Origin: Altererythrobacter epoxidivorans
GTDB taxonomy: Bacteria; Pseudomonadota; Alphaproteobacteria; Sphingomonadales; Sphingomonadaceae
NCBI RefSeq assembly: GCF_001281485.1
Contig: NZ_CP012669.1
Location: 1,426,001-1,490,000 of the forward strand
Reading direction: 5' to 3'
DNA length: 64,000 nt
Position numbers and translations under genes: made by a program. This document shows positions 27,260 through 35,511 of the stretch, piece after piece. Every line of letters starts with the position of its first letter. Position 1 is the first letter of the stretch. Under the pieces are notes generated by a model. That model saw nothing but the letters and a program-made list of their open reading frames with translations. It searched no databases and had not been told where the DNA came from.

Positions 27260-27370
27260 TACTGAAACTCCCCTCATTTCCCGAAATGCCGAACTTACCC
27301 GATTCGTGATTCGGCATTGGTATTTAAGCTGCGCAAATAGAGTATATTTTCTATAGTGTATCGCTCAAAA

Positions 27371-28723
27371 TCAAAATGCCGAAGTTACCCCGAATTCGGC
27401 CGCGATCCGGTCGAAATCGTAGATCCCGACTGTCGAACTGTTGTTCTCGTAACTGACCCGGACCAGCGGGGCGAAAGACAGCACCCGAAGGCTGCGGAAC
27501 GTGCCCGAAAGGCTCGTCGAGAAGCGATCGTCGACCCGGCGCTCGGGATAGAGGAAGATGCGCTTGTCCGCCTCGAGACGGTCGTATCCCAAGGTCGCAA
27601 CAACCGTCGTCTGCCCCAGTTCGCGGAACAGGAAGACATCGATCCCGCCGCCCGCCGTCGAATAACCGGGATCGTTGGCGACCGATCGATTGCCCGATAC
27701 CCGCAAGCCTCCGCCGAAACGCGCGCTGAAGGCACGGTCGACCCCGGCTGCAAGGCTGAACCGGTCGGTCGAGCGCAGGCTGTTGAGCCGGTCGGTGGTA
27801 TGGATCGCGCTTGCATCGACCCGCAGTTGCGAGCGTTTGCCGGTCGGGTGCCGATAATCACCCGTCACACCATAGGAGAAGCTGTATGGGCTTTGGCCGA
27901 ACCAGCGCCAGGCGGTGGTGCCGGAAAGGCTAATACGGTCCGCGCCCGAGGTGACTTGCGGCCCAGCCTGGAGCGACACGACGTAATCGTCGAAATCGCT
28001 CTCGCGGTAGAAATTGCCGCTGGCACTGACGCTTGCGAGAAGATCGACCGATTTGGCCAGCCCCTGCCGCACATAGGCCTGCCCGCGCAGCCTCAGGCCC
28101 AGGCCAGATCGTTCCTGCGCGTTCTCGTCGAGCGTGAAATCGCCGATCACGGTTTCGAGCGTATCCGAACGGGTCGCGCGATTGATGTTGGAATCGGGGG
28201 CCAATGCCAGTTCGAGGCTCGCCCCGAACGGCTTCTTGCTGGCGAGCGCGCTGGCGTAGAAGCGCACCATCTTCTCAACCTCCGGCGGCAGCCCCGCCGC
28301 CTGCGCCGCGCGCAATTCCCTCGCCGCTTCGGTAAGATTGCCCATCATCGCCTGCATTCGCGCCAGTTCGACACGCACCCGGGCAACATCGGGCTGTTCG
28401 TCCAGGATCTGGCGCAGCAGCACAGCGGCTTCGCGGTAATTTCCGATCTGGTCCGCCAGCATCATGGCAAGGCGGAAACGCGCTTCGTTGCGAAGCTCGA
28501 CACTGGGGTCCTGCATCAGCGCCCGATACGCCGTTTCCGCCGTTTCGAAATCGCCGGCGGCGCGCGCTTCTTCCGCAAAATTGAACACTTGCGCCGCGTC
28601 GAGCGACAAAGACGATCCTGCGGACACGCCATCGGCATCCGCCCCTGCCTCTTGCGCACAGGCGATTGCGGGCGCCAGCGAGAGCGCCACTGCTGTAGCG
28701 AGAGAAAGCCTACTGATCATCAA
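27371..28723 (-). CDS. Surface lipoprotein assembly modifier (Slam)
   Basis: 450 residues. A signal peptide (MMISRLSLATAV...ACA) is followed by TPR-like helices (about residues 45-155; 'AEEARAAGDFETAETAYRALMQ', 'RVELARMQAMMGNLTEAARELRAAQ') and a 14-strand-type barrel domain (DUF560) ending in Phe. Slam proteins move lipoproteins such as TbpB across the outer membrane. The next gene, 111 bp downstream in the same direction, is exactly such a lipoprotein, so this pair is a self-contained secretion system. No TonB receptor is adjacent. Confidence 0.85.
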   Translation of the reverse strand: MMISRLSLATAVALSLAPAIACAQEAGADADGVSAGSSLSLDAAQVFNFAEEARAAGDFETAETAYRALMQDPSVELRNEARFRLAMMLADQIGNYREAAVLLRQILDEQPDVARVRVELARMQAMMGNLTEAARELRAAQAAGLPPEVEKMVRFYASALASKKPFGASLELALAPDSNINRATRSDTLETVIGDFTLDENAQERSGLGLRLRGQAYVRQGLAKSVDLLASVSASGNFYRESDFDDYVVSLQAGPQVTSGADRISLSGTTAWRWFGQSPYSFSYGVTGDYRHPTGKRSQLRVDASAIHTTDRLNSLRSTDRFSLAAGVDRAFSARFGGGLRVSGNRSVANDPGYSTAGGGIDVFLFRELGQTTVVATLGYDRLEADKRIFLYPERRVDDRFSTSLSGTFRSLRVLSFAPLVRVSYENNSSTVGIYDFDRIAAEFGVTSAF

Positions 28724-28955
28724 GGATGCGACACCTTAGAGGAAAGACCGCCTGCTCCTGCAAAGCCCCGCCTGTGTCAAGTATCGCGACAGCGCAGGCA
28801 GAAGCTTTCGACCAGCGACATTGGCGCACCTGCCAACGCCCGCCTCGGTGGTTGCAAATGCAATCAATCTTCTGTTCAAGTCGCCTTTGTTACAGAGGAC
28901 TGGAACGACCGCGTGCCATTCGCTGCATGCGGCACATCAAGGAATTGGAGAGCTT

Positions 28956-31160
28956 ATGAAGGCCCGCATTCTGGCCACCACTGCAATTGCCGCCCTCCTG
29001 GCCGGCTGCGCAACCACTTACGAGGACGCGATGGATCCGATCAAGCAGGCTGAAGAAGCCGCAGATTACGCGCCGGACATTCCCCAGGGGACCGGTTATT
29101 TCGCATCCGAAAGCACGCTTCCGCTGCACGCGCCCGACTTCACCAAGATCAGCGAGGATGACTACATCCCGGCCTTCGAACAGGGCATGGCGATCCAGCA
29201 GGCCGAAGTGCAGGCGATCATCGACAATCCCGCTGCCCCGACGTTCGAGAATACCATCGTCGCTCTCGAGAAATCGGGCCGCATGCTCGGCCGCGTCGCG
29301 ACCGTGTTCTATGCGCTCACCGGCGCCAACACCAACGACCGCCTCGACCAGATCGACACCGAAATCGGCCCCAAGCTGAGCGCGCATTCGGACAAGATCA
29401 GCCTCAACCCCGAACTCTTCGCCCGGGTGAAGGCGGTCTATGACGCACGCGCATCGATGACGATGACGCGCGAAGACGCCAAGCTACTCGAGGAAACCTA
29501 CAAGGGCATGGTCCACGCCGGTGCCTTGCTGACCGACGCCCAGCGCGAACGGGTGAAGGAAATCAACACCGAGCTGACCACGATCACGACCGAATTCAGC
29601 CAGAAGGTTCGCGAAGCGACCGTCGATAATGCGCTGATCGTCGATGATGCGGCAGCCCTCGCCGGCCTGACCGATGCCGAGATCGAAGGCGCAGCCAAGC
29701 TCGCCGCCGAAAAGGGGCATGAAGGCAAATACGCGATCGCGCTGCAGAACACGACGCGCCACCCGCTCAACCCCAGCCTCGAGGATCGCGGCACCCGCGA
29801 AAAGCTGTTCTGGGCGAGCTATCACCGCGCCGACAGCGGCGATGAAAACGACACCCGTATGCTGGTCGCCAAGATCGCCCAGTTGCGCGCCGAAAAGGCT
29901 GCCCTGTTCGGCGAACCCGACTGGGCCAGCTACACCATGTACGACCGCATGGCGGCAAAGCCTGCGACCGCGCTCGGCTTCATGGAACAGATGGTCCCCG
30001 CCCTCGCCGCGACCCAGCGCCGCGAAGCTGCCGAAATCAACGCGATGATCAAGGCCGAAGGCAAGGACTTCACGGTCAAGCCGTGGGACTGGAACGTTTA
30101 TGCCGAGAAGATCAAGGCCGAACGCTATGCCTTCGACGAAAGCATCGTGAAGCCTTATTTCCAGATCGACCAGGTGCTGGAAGACGGCGTGTTCTTCGCC
30201 GCCAACAAGCTTTACGGCATCAGCTTCAAGAAGCGCACCGACCTGCCGGTCTATCACCCCGACGTGTCGACCTATGACGTGTTCGACAAGGACGGCTCGC
30301 AGCTCGGCATCTTCTATTTCGACCCCTACCAGCGCCCGTCGAAGCGTGGCGGTGCATGGATGTCGAACTTCGTGGACCAGAGCCACCTGTGGGGCACCAA
30401 GCCGGTGATCTACAACGTGCTCAACATCCCGAAGGCGCCGGAAGGCGAAGTGCAGCTGGTCGATTTCGACAATGTCGAAACGATGTTCCACGAATTCGGC
30501 CATGCCCTGCACGGCCTGTTCGCCAACCAGCAGTACACCTCGCTTTCAGGCACGGCGACGGCGCGCGACTTCGTCGAGTATCCGAGCCAGGTGAACGAGA
30601 TGTGGGCGACCTATCCGGAAGTGCTGCAGAATTATGCCAAGCACTACAAGACCGGTGAAACGCTGCCGATGGCTATGGTCGAGAAGATCCAGGCCGCAGC
30701 CAAGTTCAACCAGGGTTACGACTTTGGTGAAACGGTGGAAGCAGCGCTGCTCGACATGAAGTGGCATGCACTGTCGCCCGAAGAAGCGGCTTCGATCGAT
30801 ACGCCGGAGAAGGTCGATGCCTTCGAACGCAAGTCGCTGAAGGAGCTCGGCCTCGAAATCGACCTCGTGCCGCCGCGTTATCGCACCAGCTACTTCAACC
30901 ATATCTTCTCGGGCCCGGCAGGCTATTCGGCCGGCTATTACAGCTATCTGTGGACCGAGATGCTCGACAAGGACAGCCGCAAGTGGTTCCTCGACAATGG
31001 CGGGCTGACGCGCGCCAACGGCGACCACTATCGCGACACCGTGATCAGCCAGGGCGGGACGATGGATTACTTCCAGATGTTCCAGAACTTCGCCGGTCGT
31101 GAGCCCGACGTGACCCCGATGCTGGTATCGCGCGGCCTCGTTGGCGAGGACGGCGAATAA
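28956..31160 (+). CDS. M3-family metallopeptidase, lipoprotein (Dcp/OpdA-like)
   Basis: 734 residues from the ATG at 28956; GGAG lies about 8 nt upstream. The N terminus has a lipobox (LLAGC, Cys at about 18), so the enzyme is probably anchored in the envelope. The zinc site is His512-Glu513-Phe-Gly-His516 ('FHEFGHALHGL'), with the distal Glu in 'EYPSQVNEMWA'. Length and the 'NHIFSGPAGYSAGYYSYLW' signature fit peptidyl-dipeptidase Dcp. It should degrade short periplasmic peptides. Confidence 0.93.
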   Translation: MKARILATTAIAALLAGCATTYEDAMDPIKQAEEAADYAPDIPQGTGYFASESTLPLHAPDFTKISEDDYIPAFEQGMAIQQAEVQAIIDNPAAPTFENTIVALEKSGRMLGRVATVFYALTGANTNDRLDQIDTEIGPKLSAHSDKISLNPELFARVKAVYDARASMTMTREDAKLLEETYKGMVHAGALLTDAQRERVKEINTELTTITTEFSQKVREATVDNALIVDDAAALAGLTDAEIEGAAKLAAEKGHEGKYAIALQNTTRHPLNPSLEDRGTREKLFWASYHRADSGDENDTRMLVAKIAQLRAEKAALFGEPDWASYTMYDRMAAKPATALGFMEQMVPALAATQRREAAEINAMIKAEGKDFTVKPWDWNVYAEKIKAERYAFDESIVKPYFQIDQVLEDGVFFAANKLYGISFKKRTDLPVYHPDVSTYDVFDKDGSQLGIFYFDPYQRPSKRGGAWMSNFVDQSHLWGTKPVIYNVLNIPKAPEGEVQLVDFDNVETMFHEFGHALHGLFANQQYTSLSGTATARDFVEYPSQVNEMWATYPEVLQNYAKHYKTGETLPMAMVEKIQAAAKFNQGYDFGETVEAALLDMKWHALSPEEAASIDTPEKVDAFERKSLKELGLEIDLVPPRYRTSYFNHIFSGPAGYSAGYYSYLWTEMLDKDSRKWFLDNGGLTRANGDHYRDTVISQGGTMDYFQMFQNFAGREPDVTPMLVSRGLVGEDGE

Positions 31161-31901
31161 TCAGCCGGTGACAAGCGCCCGCGCGCCCGGTTCCCCGAGC
31201 CAGCGCGCGGTGACGCCCCATACGTCGGCGATGATTTCGCTCGACAATGCATCCTGAGGGGGGCCGTCTGCGATCAGGCGGCCCTCTTTCAATACCAGCA
31301 CATGATCCGCGTGGTTCATCGCCTGCGCCAGGTCGTGCAGCACCAGCACGACGCCCGCCCCCCCGTTCGCCGCGCTGCGCAGATGCCGCAGCAGCGTGAC
31401 CTGATGGCCGAGGTCGAGCGCCGCCAGCGGTTCGTCGGCTAGGATCCATTCGGGCTCGCCAGCAAGCACGCGTGCGAGAAGCGTGCGCGCTTTCTCGCCG
31501 CCCGAAAGCTGCGATGCGGGGCGGTGGCGCAAAGGTTGCAGGTCGAGCGCTGTAATGGCGCTTTCTACCGCCTCTTCGCCCCTGTCGCGGTGCGGCATTC
31601 GCCCCAGCCGCACGAGATTGGCGACCGACACGTCCCATGCCACGCTCGCTTCCTGCGGCAGATAGCCGATACGGCGGGCGCGCACGCGTGGATGGAGGCA
31701 GGCAAGGCTCGCCGCCTCCAGCGCTGCCGCTCCGGCTGACGGTTCGAGAAGGCCCGCCAGCGCCATCAGTAGCGTCGACTTTCCCGCTCCGTTCGGTCCG
31801 CAAATGGCGGTGATGCTACCGCCCGATAGGCTGGTCGAAACACCGGTCAACGCCGGGACGTCGCCCCGCCGAATTGTGAGATCGCTTGCGCTGAGGCTCA
31901 T
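31161..31901 (-). CDS. ABC transporter ATPase, iron/cobalamin type
   Basis: 246 residues. Walker A 'GPNGAGKST', Q-loop 'YLPQEA', signature 'LSGGEKAR' and Walker B 'ILADEP' are present. Subfamily features match FhuC/BtuD/HmuV. Its start overlaps the permease stop by ATGA. The gene meets the M3 peptidase stop with no gap. It energises the three-gene importer encoded at 31161-33705. Confidence 0.93.
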   Translation of the reverse strand: MSLSASDLTIRRGDVPALTGVSTSLSGGSITAICGPNGAGKSTLLMALAGLLEPSAGAAALEAASLACLHPRVRARRIGYLPQEASVAWDVSVANLVRLGRMPHRDRGEEAVESAITALDLQPLRHRPASQLSGGEKARTLLARVLAGEPEWILADEPLAALDLGHQVTLLRHLRSAANGGAGVVLVLHDLAQAMNHADHVLVLKEGRLIADGPPQDALSSEIIADVWGVTARWLGEPGARALVTG

Positions 31902-32851
31902 ACCCTGCCCCTCCGCATGCGCAACAACAGCCAGAGGAAGAACGGCGCACCGATCAGGCTGAGAGCAATGCCCAGTCGCAACTCCGTCACCAGTGGCAGT
32001 ATGCGGACAAGGCTGTCAGCGACCAGCACCAGCAGGGCGCCTGCAAGCGCGCTCGGCAGGATCAGGCTGGATGGCAGACGATCGGTCATCGGGCGGACGA
32101 GATGCGGGACGATCAGCCCGACAAAGCCGATGATGCCGGCCACTGCAACGCCTGCGCCGACGGTCAGTCCGATACCTGTGACCAGCAACGCCATCAAACG
32201 GCCCATGTCGACGCCCATCGACCTCGCCGCATCGCCCCCCAAAGTCAGCGCATCGAGCGGGCGGGAGGCGAAGGCGAGCAGGACTATGCCGATCGTGACG
32301 AGCGGCGCTGCAATCCATACCTCGTCCCAGCTGCGATCGGTCAGCGCGCCGTTGAGCCACATGACGATCTCGCTCATCGCAAAGGCGCTGGGCGACATGG
32401 TGATCGCCAACGCGGTCAGGGCTCCGGCAAGGCTCGCGATCATCAGGCCGGCAAGCGTGAACAGCGCGATACCGCCGGTCCGGCCTGCAATACCTGCGAG
32501 CAAAGCCATGCCGACCGCCGCCCCGCACAGCGCCATGACGGGGAGCAGCCACGGGCTGACGGCAAAGCCGAACCAGAGGCTCGCCACTGCGCCAAGCGCA
32601 GCCATCGGGGCGATGCCGAACAATCCCGGATCGGCCAGCGGATTTCGGAGATAACCCTGCATCGCAGCGCCAGCGGCACCCAGCCCTGCACCCACGGTCA
32701 TGGCGAGCAGCGCGCGCGGCAGGCGCAGCTCCATCAGAATCAATGCCGCATTGGGCGTGGTCGCAGGGTCGATCCATACGCGGCCCGCCAGCAGCGACAG
32801 CGGCAGCGCCAGCGCGAGCAGACCGGCAAAGACCAGTGCTGCACGGTTCAT
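31898..32851 (-). CDS. ABC transporter permease, FecCD/BtuC family
   Basis: 317 residues, about nine or ten hydrophobic helices. The motif 'GAGLGAAGAAMQGYLRNPLADPGLFGI' and 'FVGLIVPHLVRP' are typical of the FecCD family that moves siderophores, haem or cobalamin. It overlaps both neighbours by four bases. No cobalamin riboswitch was found upstream of the operon. Confidence 0.93.
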   Translation of the reverse strand: MNRAALVFAGLLALALPLSLLAGRVWIDPATTPNAALILMELRLPRALLAMTVGAGLGAAGAAMQGYLRNPLADPGLFGIAPMAALGAVASLWFGFAVSPWLLPVMALCGAAVGMALLAGIAGRTGGIALFTLAGLMIASLAGALTALAITMSPSAFAMSEIVMWLNGALTDRSWDEVWIAAPLVTIGIVLLAFASRPLDALTLGGDAARSMGVDMGRLMALLVTGIGLTVGAGVAVAGIIGFVGLIVPHLVRPMTDRLPSSLILPSALAGALLVLVADSLVRILPLVTELRLGIALSLIGAPFFLWLLLRMRRGRV

Positions 32852-33705
32852 GTCATTGACCTACGGATCGCGCCAAGCCGCTCGGCTGCGCGAATGATGG
32901 TCGGGCCGCCGCAATAGAGCAGCGAGGGATCGAGCGTTTCGACGCGCGTGTTTTCCAGCTGCTTCAACGCGGGGTGATGCTGAGCTCGGCTGTCACCTGC
33001 CACCAGCAGCAATTGCGGCGGCGATGCCAGCATCTGTTCGAGCGACAGGTAATCCGCCTGCCCCATGCCGATGGCGCTGCTGTGGCTGGACAGACCTGCA
33101 TTGCGCATCAATCCGCTGACAAGCGCCTGCTCCCCCGGCACGATATCGCCAGGCTGCCACAGCACGGTCGAAACGCTGGGTTCTCCTTCGCGCGCGCGAT
33201 TGGCTGCGAGAGCGCTTTCGATACGCCCGATCAGCGCCTCCCCCCGTTCAGGATGCCCCGCCAGCGCCGCGATGCGCCTGATCTGCTCGAAACTGCCCTG
33301 CTCGTCGCTCGCAATACCGAAAGTCTCGGTGCGAAATCCCAGTCGATCCAGCGCGTTGCGGGTCGCTGGTGATATGAAACTTGCGGCGAGAACGAGATCG
33401 GGATCGAGTGCGGCAATCTCCTCGACCGCACCGCCAGTCGCTGCAAATTTGGATGCCACTTCTGCCGGGATCGAGCTTGATGCGGGGTCCATGCTGTAAT
33501 GCGACAGCGCGAGCACTTGCGACGGATCGGCGACCTCTACCAGGATGGCGTCGGTGCAGGGGTTGAGGCTGACGAAGGCGGGCTTGGCAGGGCGCTGCCC
33601 TTCGTGCGTCGCGGTCGGCGCGCATGATGCAAGGCCGAGAGCCGCAGCGACGGCGAGCGCCAGCCGCGATCCGATTGGCAAGAATAATGGAAATCTGGCT
33701 GTCAT
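32848..33705 (-). CDS. ABC transporter substrate-binding lipoprotein, BtuF-like
   Basis: 285 residues, first gene of the importer operon. The lipobox ends at Cys28 (LGLASC). The periplasmic-binding fold of the BtuF/FhuD type is indicated by 'FVSLNPCTDAILVEV', 'GAVEEIAALDPDLVLA' and 'LGFRTETFGI'. It lacks a clear ligand signature; vitamin B12 or a corrinoid precursor is plausible given its short linker and the company of BtuC/BtuD-like proteins, but a siderophore cannot be excluded. Confidence 0.87.
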   Translation of the reverse strand: MTARFPLFLPIGSRLALAVAAALGLASCAPTATHEGQRPAKPAFVSLNPCTDAILVEVADPSQVLALSHYSMDPASSSIPAEVASKFAATGGAVEEIAALDPDLVLAASFISPATRNALDRLGFRTETFGIASDEQGSFEQIRRIAALAGHPERGEALIGRIESALAANRAREGEPSVSTVLWQPGDIVPGEQALVSGLMRNAGLSSHSSAIGMGQADYLSLEQMLASPPQLLLVAGDSRAQHHPALKQLENTRVETLDPSLLYCGGPTIIRAAERLGAIRRSMT

Positions 33706-33894
33706 CGGTCCCCGTCAGACTGATGCGATAGTCAGGCGGGAACCGCGCCGCAAGTGCGCCGGGCGGCACCTAGCCAAGTTAACCTTTTTAACTGCCCTGT
33801 CTGTAATAGGGACGGCGCCGACAGGATGCTCGCGCAAGCCGCCGCCCGGGGCTACGCGCCGGAGCGCGATTTTCGTTCGCTCAAAAGGACACCG

Positions 33895-34953
33895 ATGCTG
33901 CGCCGAATTTTCAATGCCCTGATGGGACCAGCCGATGCACAGGCACCGCGTCATCGCGGTCGCCGCGCATTGGTGCTGGCCGCTGCCATCGGCGTTCCGG
34001 CCTTCGCCGCGCCCGGTGACTGGGACATTGCGCGCAATTCAGGTGACAGCATGTCTCTTGCAGCCGAACCGCAGCTCCAGCCATTCGAACAGCCGGGAAT
34101 GGGCTTCCCCGGGGCTGCATTCTATTACCTCGAGGAAACGCCGGAAACTTCCCTCGCCCTTCCCGCGCTCGATCCGATGGAACAACCCGTCGAAAGCGCT
34201 GGAGTAGGGCTTGCCATCGATGCCGGTCCTGCAGCGCGGTCCTTCCTCAGCGCCGGGACAGGTCTCGACAAGGCACGCGCGCTTCGCTGCATGACGCAAG
34301 CGATCTATTACGAGGCTGCCAGCGAAAGCGATGCCGGGCAGCAGGCCGTCGCCCAGGTCGTGCTCAACCGCGTTGCGCATTCGGCATGGCCGAACAGCGT
34401 ATGCGGCGTGGTTTTCCAGGGCTCGCAGCGCCAGACCGGTTGCCAGTTCACTTTCACCTGCGACGGATCGCTCGCCCGCCAGCCCAGCCGGCGCGGCTGG
34501 GACCGTGCCCAGGCGATAGCAGCCCGCGCCCTCGCCGGCGAAGTGTACAAACCGATCGGGCTTGCCACCCATTACCACACCAATTGGGTCAATCCGTACT
34601 GGGCGAAAACGCTCGACTATGTTGGTGCAATCGGTGCGCACCGTTTCTATCGCTGGCGCGGGGCAGCCGGTACATCGGGCGCCTTCCTTGCCCGCTATAG
34701 CGGTGTCGAGAGCGTAACGCCGGTCGCACTGCGCGATGCCGGACCGGTGGTGACGGCAGCGGAATATGCTCCCGCTTCGAATGGCAGTGCCGGCGAAATG
34801 TCTCACCGCGCCGATCCGGCGCCGCTTCCGGCCGCAGCACCCGTCCCTGCCCAGCAGCAGAGCGGCCCATATGCCGGAGCCGGTCAGGTGAAGGAGCAAT
34901 ATTCGCGCGTCGGCCAATGGAAATCGCAACCCGGATCACCCGTCGCAAAGTAA
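33895..34953 (+). CDS. SleB-type cell-wall hydrolase (Hydrolase_2)
   Basis: 352 residues from the ATG at 33895, preceded by AAAAGGA. There is an N-terminal membrane or signal segment, an Ala/Pro-rich linker, then the Hydrolase_2 domain: 'MTQAIYYEAASESDAGQQAVAQVVLNR' with the presumed catalytic Glu, 'YPNSVC'-like 'WPNSVCGVVFQGS', 'CQFTFTCDG' and 'THYHTNWVNPYW'. Such enzymes cleave peptidoglycan. The C-terminal ~90 residues are Pro/Ala/Gln-rich and disordered. Confidence 0.88.
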   Translation: MLRRIFNALMGPADAQAPRHRGRRALVLAAAIGVPAFAAPGDWDIARNSGDSMSLAAEPQLQPFEQPGMGFPGAAFYYLEETPETSLALPALDPMEQPVESAGVGLAIDAGPAARSFLSAGTGLDKARALRCMTQAIYYEAASESDAGQQAVAQVVLNRVAHSAWPNSVCGVVFQGSQRQTGCQFTFTCDGSLARQPSRRGWDRAQAIAARALAGEVYKPIGLATHYHTNWVNPYWAKTLDYVGAIGAHRFYRWRGAAGTSGAFLARYSGVESVTPVALRDAGPVVTAAEYAPASNGSAGEMSHRADPAPLPAAAPVPAQQQSGPYAGAGQVKEQYSRVGQWKSQPGSPVAK

Positions 34954-35099
34954 GCGCAGCAGCGACGGACGCGCTTGTGCCCGATGCATAAACAGCACCG
35001 TTAACACGCTGGAAACCCTGTTATAAAACGGGCCTTTAGCGGGTGCGCAGCTAGGTGCCCTTCACTCGCTGAAATTCAAAGCCCGCAAGGATCTCCTGC

Positions 35100-35420
35100 A
35101 TGTCTGTTCGTTTTGCCGCTGCGCGGTCCGCGTTGAGCACTGTCGTTCGCACGAAAATCGTCCACGAAGGCTTGCGCGCTGCAAACGACAACGGCGAAAC
35201 CATCGTCGTCGATCACATGCTGGAAGCGGCCCTGCGTCACTTCGCCGAACACGGGATGAGCGCCGCACGTGCCGCCCGCAATTCTGCCGAAACCGCATTT
35301 TTCCAAGACGATATGGATGCCTATCGCTGGTGGCTGTCGGTGTGCCGCACACTCGATCGCCGCATGGCCGATACGCTGGAACAGCGCGGCGGCGCGAACC
35401 TCTGCCAGCAAGGCGCCTGA
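35100..35420 (+). CDS. Conserved hypothetical protein, 106 residues
   Basis: It has no signal peptide or membrane segment. The N terminus is basic, then helical with 'VVDHMLEAALRHFAEHGMSAARAARNSAETAFFQDDMDAYRWWLSVC'-like composition (read in two parts), and two Cys near the end. An AAGGA ribosome site lies 8 nt before the ATG. Codon usage is normal for the genome. The function is unknown. Confidence 0.7.
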   Translation: MSVRFAAARSALSTVVRTKIVHEGLRAANDNGETIVVDHMLEAALRHFAEHGMSAARAARNSAETAFFQDDMDAYRWWLSVCRTLDRRMADTLEQRGGANLCQQGA

Positions 35421-35511
35421 AGCGCAGTCCGTCTGCGAAAAATTCTTTCCACATCCTTTGGTAAGTAGGACGTTAACCTGACGGTGACGTCTTGCCGTTA
35501 TCGCTGCCCGC

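Noticed and set aside
33778-33791. TTAACCTTTTTAAC as a CtrA binding site
   Set aside because: The spacing between TTAA halves is 5, not the 7 required by the consensus.
33706-33894. Possible cobalamin riboswitch before the BtuF-like gene
   Set aside because: No B12-box sequence or the required multi-stem fold is visible and the space is too short for a typical element.
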